NCBI GenBank assembly: GCA_017885225.1
Contig: JAFNGM010000087.1
Coordinates: forward strand, 1,322 to 12,679
Direction: 5' to 3'
DNA length: 11,358 nucleotides
From: Syntrophaceae bacterium
Lineage (GTDB): Bacteria > Desulfobacterota > Syntrophia > Syntrophales > UBA2185
The notes beneath the pieces are model-generated. The model searched no databases. It worked only from the letters and a program-made list of their open reading frames with translations, and was not told the origin of the DNA. The translations under genes and the position numbers were made by a program. Below are positions 8,224-11,358 of this stretch, in pieces (within the stretch, counting starts at the first letter, position 1; each line of letters starts with the position of its first letter).

Positions 8224-10014
8224 CTATCTCTCTATAATAGCGCCGACTTTGCATACCTGCTGGCATACGGTGCAGCCTGTGCAGAGGCTGTCGTCAATAA
8301 ATGCAACACCCTTTTGCTTTTTTGAACGTTTTTTGCGTTCCATTGCACCTTCGTCGTCAAACTTTTTCCAGGAGATAGGAGGACACCCAAGACTAACACA
8401 TGTTTTGCAACCGATACATGTATCTGCATTCACCTTGAGGGGTTTTCTCTCATCCTTCTCTCTCCGCTTGAACAATACACAGGCTCTCCTTGATATGACG
8501 ACGGATGGGCCGGATTTCAATAATTCTTCCTGCAATACTGTTCTTGTTGATTTGAGATCATAAGGATCTATGACGTGTACGCTCTCAATGCCTAATGCGG
8601 CGGCAAGTTCTGTAAAATTGATCTCCTTTGTTTTTTCTCCCTGCAGGGTATAGCCTGTGGCCGGATGCTCCTGCATACCTGTCATGGCGGTTGTTCTGTT
8701 GTCACAGATGACTATGACGGCATCACTCTTATTATAAGACATATTTAAAAGAGGAGTGATTCCGGAATGAATGAATGTCGAGTCGCCGATAACCCCGACC
8801 ACCTTCCCCTTTGCCTTGCCCCTCAGCGCTTTACTCATACCATGGGCCATGCCGATACTCGCTCCCATACAGATGCATGAATGAAGCCCTTCCAAAGGTT
8901 TCATAAAAGCTAACGTGTAACAGCCGATATCGCCCGCGACGAAGGCTTTTAATTTTCCAAGAACATAGAATAACCCTCTATGTGGACAACCGGGACAGAG
9001 ATTCGGCGGTCTCGGGGGAATTGCCAGATCGGCAAGCCTCAACGCTCGTGTTTTTTCTCCCTTGAGAGATGATTCAATCACGCCGGGATCAAATTCGTTG
9101 GTATAGGGAAATACTTCTTTTCCTATAATGTGGATACCCATAGCCTTGACCTGCTCTTCAATAAAGGGGTCAAGTTCCTCTATGACATAGAGTTTCTTTA
9201 CTTTTGATGCGAACGTTCGGATTAGCTTTTCCGGCATTGGATAGACCATACCGAGTTTCAAATAGGAATAATCGGGGAAAATGTCTTTCGCATAGTTATA
9301 TGACATGCCGGCGGTGATTATGCCAACTTCAGGATCATTCATCTCAATTTTATTTTCCGAAAAATTATCAGCAAACTCTTTGAGTTTTTGAAGCTTTTTC
9401 TCAACTTCCAGCCTTCTCACGCGGGCATTCATGGGAACCATAACGTACTTTGCCGTATTGAATTGTATGCTCGTCGGGTCCCCTATGGATTTTGGCTTTT
9501 CTAACGCTACGACCGACTTGGAGTGCGAAACGCGGGTAGTTGTCCTGAAGAAGACTGGCGTATCGAACTCTTCACTGATGTCGAAGGCAAGTTTGATATA
9601 CTCTTTTGCTTCCTGGCTATCGGCAGGCTCAAGCATTGGTATTTTAGCAAACTTCGCGTAGTTTCGGTTATCCTGCTCGTTTTGTGAGCTGTGCAGGGAG
9701 GGATCATCGGCGGTAATGATGACGAGCGCTCCGTTTGTCCCCGTATAGCTTACTGTAAAAAGGGGATCAGCGGCGACATTCACTCCGACATGCTTCATGG
9801 TAACCAACACTTTTGCACCCGCCAACGCTGCCCCAATGCCGACTTCCAGGGCTACCTTTTCGTTGGGAGACCATTCTGCATAGACGCCGTCATACACGGC
9901 AAATGTCTCAATTATTTCTGTACTCGGAGTTCCCGGATAACCGGAAGCGAAACGAACGCCATGTTCATACGCGCCCCTCGCAATAGCTTCATTCCCTGAC
10001 ATCAATGACTTCAT
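8224..10014 (-). CDS. iorA: Indolepyruvate:ferredoxin oxidoreductase, alpha subunit
   Basis: The 596-residue thiamine-diphosphate and iron-sulfur subunit of IorAB. The N-terminus (SGNEAIARGAYEHGV, then SGYPGTPSTEI) begins the pyrimidine-binding domain, about residues 1-180. A transketolase-C-like domain follows, to about 330. The diphosphate-binding domain has LCPGCPHRG, GDIGCYTL, MGASIGMAHG and the thiamine motif beginning GDS at 410-412 and ending ICDN. The C-terminus is a ferredoxin-like module: Cys533, 536, 539 and 544 (CxxCxxCxxxxCP), then Cys578, 581, 584 and 588, enough for two [4Fe-4S] clusters. Nothing is missing. The ATG at 10014 has only a distant GGAA before it; an in-frame ATG four codons in (SGNEA next) is an alternative start. 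The gene follows the TPR gene by 21 bases. The enzyme is oxygen-sensitive in known cases, which fits an anaerobic host. Confidence 0.97.
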   Translation of the reverse strand: MKSLMSGNEAIARGAYEHGVRFASGYPGTPSTEIIETFAVYDGVYAEWSPNEKVALEVGIGAALAGAKVLVTMKHVGVNVAADPLFTVSYTGTNGALVIITADDPSLHSSQNEQDNRNYAKFAKIPMLEPADSQEAKEYIKLAFDISEEFDTPVFFRTTTRVSHSKSVVALEKPKSIGDPTSIQFNTAKYVMVPMNARVRRLEVEKKLQKLKEFADNFSENKIEMNDPEVGIITAGMSYNYAKDIFPDYSYLKLGMVYPMPEKLIRTFASKVKKLYVIEELDPFIEEQVKAMGIHIIGKEVFPYTNEFDPGVIESSLKGEKTRALRLADLAIPPRPPNLCPGCPHRGLFYVLGKLKAFVAGDIGCYTLAFMKPLEGLHSCICMGASIGMAHGMSKALRGKAKGKVVGVIGDSTFIHSGITPLLNMSYNKSDAVIVICDNRTTAMTGMQEHPATGYTLQGEKTKEINFTELAAALGIESVHVIDPYDLKSTRTVLQEELLKSGPSVVISRRACVLFKRREKDERKPLKVNADTCIGCKTCVSLGCPPISWKKFDDEGAMERKKRSKKQKGVAFIDDSLCTGCTVCQQVCKVGAIIER

Positions 10015-10035
10015 ATGTGTAATATTACTGATTCC

Positions 10036-10719
10036 TTAACTCGTGGTTGATATTTTTCTCTTTAAGAAAAGCTCCATGCCTGGATCGGTAGTCTTGCTGA
10101 GGGCTTTTTGGTAATATTCGAATGCTTTTTCTTTATTATTCATTTCTTCGTAAATTCTTGCAATGTTTCTGTATGTTATGCTTACAAAGCTCCCCCCGGT
10201 TTTTGAAGCGGACGCTTTTTCAAATGATTCAAGAGCATTCTTCCAGTCTTTTTTACTTTCATAGCAATACCCCAATCCATTGTACCCCATTGCCTGTAAA
10301 TCGCTGCCCCCGGGTGCTTCCTTTATAAAGTCAGTATACGCTTTCACTGCAGCGTCAATGTTACCAATATCGTAGTAAACACTTCCCATTTGATACTGGG
10401 ACATCATGGCCGCTTTTGATCCTGGGTATCGGGTTACCACATCCTGATAAAGTTTTAAAATATTCTGATCCGGATTAATTCCCTGCATTGAATTTTTCAT
10501 TGCAGCAAGGTGTGCCATCGTATACAGTTTCTGTGCGTTACTCTCATAATTCATCTTATAAAGATACCAACCGATGGCAATCACAATGATTGAAGTAATA
10601 ACGCCGGATATGATATAAATTTTTCTCTTATTTTCTGATATATACGTCGATATTCTATTTACTGCTGCCTGAAATGAATCAGGCTTTTCAATGTCCTTCT
10701 TTGTAATCTTCTTCACCAT
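10036..10719 (-). CDS. Membrane-anchored tetratricopeptide repeat protein (YfgM-like)
   Basis: A 227-residue protein with a basic, lysine-rich N-terminal tail (residues 1-33), one hydrophobic segment at about 34-54 (IYIISGVITSIIVIAIGWYL), and a C-terminal domain of TPR units. The positive tail predicts the N-terminus in the cytoplasm and the repeats outside the inner membrane. At least three TPR-like pairs are visible: around MSQYQMGSVYYDIGNIDAAV, MGYNGLGYCYESKKDWKNAL and ITYRNIARIYEEMNNKEKAF, each about 35-38 residues long. The arrangement resembles YfgM, which works beside the Sec translocon and periplasmic chaperones, but the match is general and other TPR scaffolds look alike. It lies 15 bases after the thioesterase stop, with AGGA ten bases before its ATG, so it is cotranscribed. 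Its link to the metabolic neighbours is unknown. Confidence 0.8.
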   Translation of the reverse strand: MVKKITKKDIEKPDSFQAAVNRISTYISENKRKIYIISGVITSIIVIAIGWYLYKMNYESNAQKLYTMAHLAAMKNSMQGINPDQNILKLYQDVVTRYPGSKAAMMSQYQMGSVYYDIGNIDAAVKAYTDFIKEAPGGSDLQAMGYNGLGYCYESKKDWKNALESFEKASASKTGGSFVSITYRNIARIYEEMNNKEKAFEYYQKALSKTTDPGMELFLKRKISTTS

Positions 10720-10734
10720 ACAGCAACCATCCTG

Positions 10735-11151
10735 TTAAAATTCAAATTTTATCTGTTCATTGATTTTTTCGACGATAAATGACGGTATCCTTACTATTTT
10801 CCCGAGGTTATTTGTACAGGCGTGAACGGTATATCCCTCGACGAGAATCTTCTCTTTGTCTTCATCCGAAATGGTATAGTTGAATTTCATGCTCGCTCTT
10901 TTTAGATATTCCAATTCAGTTTCAACAACAATGATCTGATCGTATTTCGCCGGCAGCAGATAGTGGCAATACGCCTCCGTCAACGGCAGGTTATAGCCCT
11001 TTGATTCCATAGCCGCATATACAATGCCCATGCCTCTGAGAAGTTCCGTCCGCCCGATCTCAAACCATTTGATGTAATTGGTATGATAGACGATCCCCAT
11101 CGCATCCGTATCCGCGTAAATCACGCGTATCTTAACGTGATTTTTCTTCAA
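10735..11151 (-). CDS. Hotdog-fold acyl-CoA thioesterase (YbgC/4HBT family)
   Basis: A 138-residue single hotdog-domain thioesterase that hydrolyses an acyl-CoA to free acid and CoA in the cytoplasm. The signature YADTDAMGIVYHTNYIKWFE begins at residue 12; by alignment with 4-hydroxybenzoyl-CoA thioesterase, the second Asp of DTD (Asp16) is the catalytic acid. GRTELLRGMGI follows, as in YbgC proteins. The start is TTG at 11151-11149: the first in-frame ATG (Met18) lies inside the active-site motif and cannot be the start. GGAGAGGA at 11163-11156 supports the TTG. The first 20 bases overlap the end of apgM, so translation is probably coupled. The substrate cannot be read from sequence; short acyl-CoAs, acyl-ACP or the aryl-acetyl-CoA made by the downstream IorAB are all possible. 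Confidence 0.92.
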   Translation of the reverse strand: MKKNHVKIRVIYADTDAMGIVYHTNYIKWFEIGRTELLRGMGIVYAAMESKGYNLPLTEAYCHYLLPAKYDQIIVVETELEYLKRASMKFNYTISDEDKEKILVEGYTVHACTNNLGKIVRIPSFIVEKINEQIKFEF

Positions 11152-11358
11152 TAAATCCTCTCCAATTCTTGATGAACTTATCCATAAGAATGTGGCCGGG
11201 TGAAATCATCACACCACAATTACTTGCCGATGACTCAGTAAAAGCTGATCCGTTTTTCAAATTTTCCCTTTCATCGGAACACAGTATCGCAAATGGCGAT
11301 GGGCTGGACGCGTGCGTCTTTAAGCTGATCGGTGTAGGGTGATCGCTTAAAACCAGCA
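11132..11358 (-). CDS. apgM: Cofactor-independent phosphoglycerate mutase, archaeal type, C-terminal part (5' truncated by window edge)
   Basis: The last 74 codons of a gene entering from the right edge; its first full codon is at 11356-11354 and its TAA at 11134-11132. It begins LVLSDHPTPISLKTHASS, the conserved C-terminal metal-binding block of ApgM-type 2,3-bisphosphoglycerate-independent phosphoglycerate mutases (alkaline phosphatase superfamily). The Asp-His pair and the later His are expected manganese ligands. The end, ISPGHILMDKFI, also fits. The enzyme interconverts 3- and 2-phosphoglycerate in glycolysis and gluconeogenesis. Some bacterial members have been proposed to act as homoserine kinases, so the exact role is less certain than the family. 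It overlaps the thioesterase start by 20 bases and probably leads this operon or lies within it. Confidence 0.85.
   Translation of the reverse strand, partial: LVLSDHPTPISLKTHASSPSPFAILCSDERENLKNGSAFTESSASNCGVMISPGHILMDKFIKNWRGFIEEKSR

Noticed and set aside
8232..8429. A 65-codon cysteine-containing frame on the same strand as iorA
   Set aside because: It is an alternative-frame reading of the iron-sulfur cluster region of iorA, and the iorA frame explains the sequence fully.

Overview
The window looks like a compact chromosomal housekeeping segment of an anaerobic bacterium. It is moderately AT-rich, and nearly every base belongs to a gene. The gene set suggests Desulfobacterota (former Deltaproteobacteria), perhaps a Syntrophia-like lineage. 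The pointers are an indolepyruvate:ferredoxin oxidoreductase (IorAB), an archaeal-type cofactor-independent phosphoglycerate mutase, a UPF0280 protein, a DUF1285 protein and a DnaE with a complete PHP metal site. This placement is inference from gene content; no rRNA or other marker is present. I see no mobile elements, CRISPR arrays, tRNAs or rRNAs.

Plus-strand block (1-6445). The 3' end of dtd (D-aminoacyl-tRNA deacylase) is followed by a DUF1285 protein of unknown function, guaB (IMP dehydrogenase), dnaE (DNA polymerase III alpha) and a UPF0280 protein. Gaps are 4 to about 35 bases, so this is probably one transcription unit with its promoter upstream of the window. It combines translation quality control, guanine nucleotide synthesis and replication with two conserved proteins of unknown role.

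Convergent junction (6446-6521). It holds a near-perfect AT-rich palindrome and no gene.

Minus-strand block (11358-6522, read right to left). The C-terminal part of apgM overlaps a TTG-started hotdog acyl-CoA thioesterase. A membrane-anchored TPR protein, iorA and iorB follow at spacings of 21 bases or less. After a 164-base gap, which carries the best promoter candidate in the window, comes a zinc-finger-less DnaJ/CbpA-type co-chaperone. IorAB makes aryl-acetyl-CoA and reduced ferredoxin from aryl-pyruvates. The thioesterase in the same operon could release the free acid, but this is only a hypothesis.

No clearly new system is visible. The points most worth a second look are the complete nine-ligand PHP site in DnaE, the thioesterase-IorAB operon, the unusual leader of the DnaJ-type gene, and the two uncharacterised families (DUF1285, UPF0280) beside core genes.
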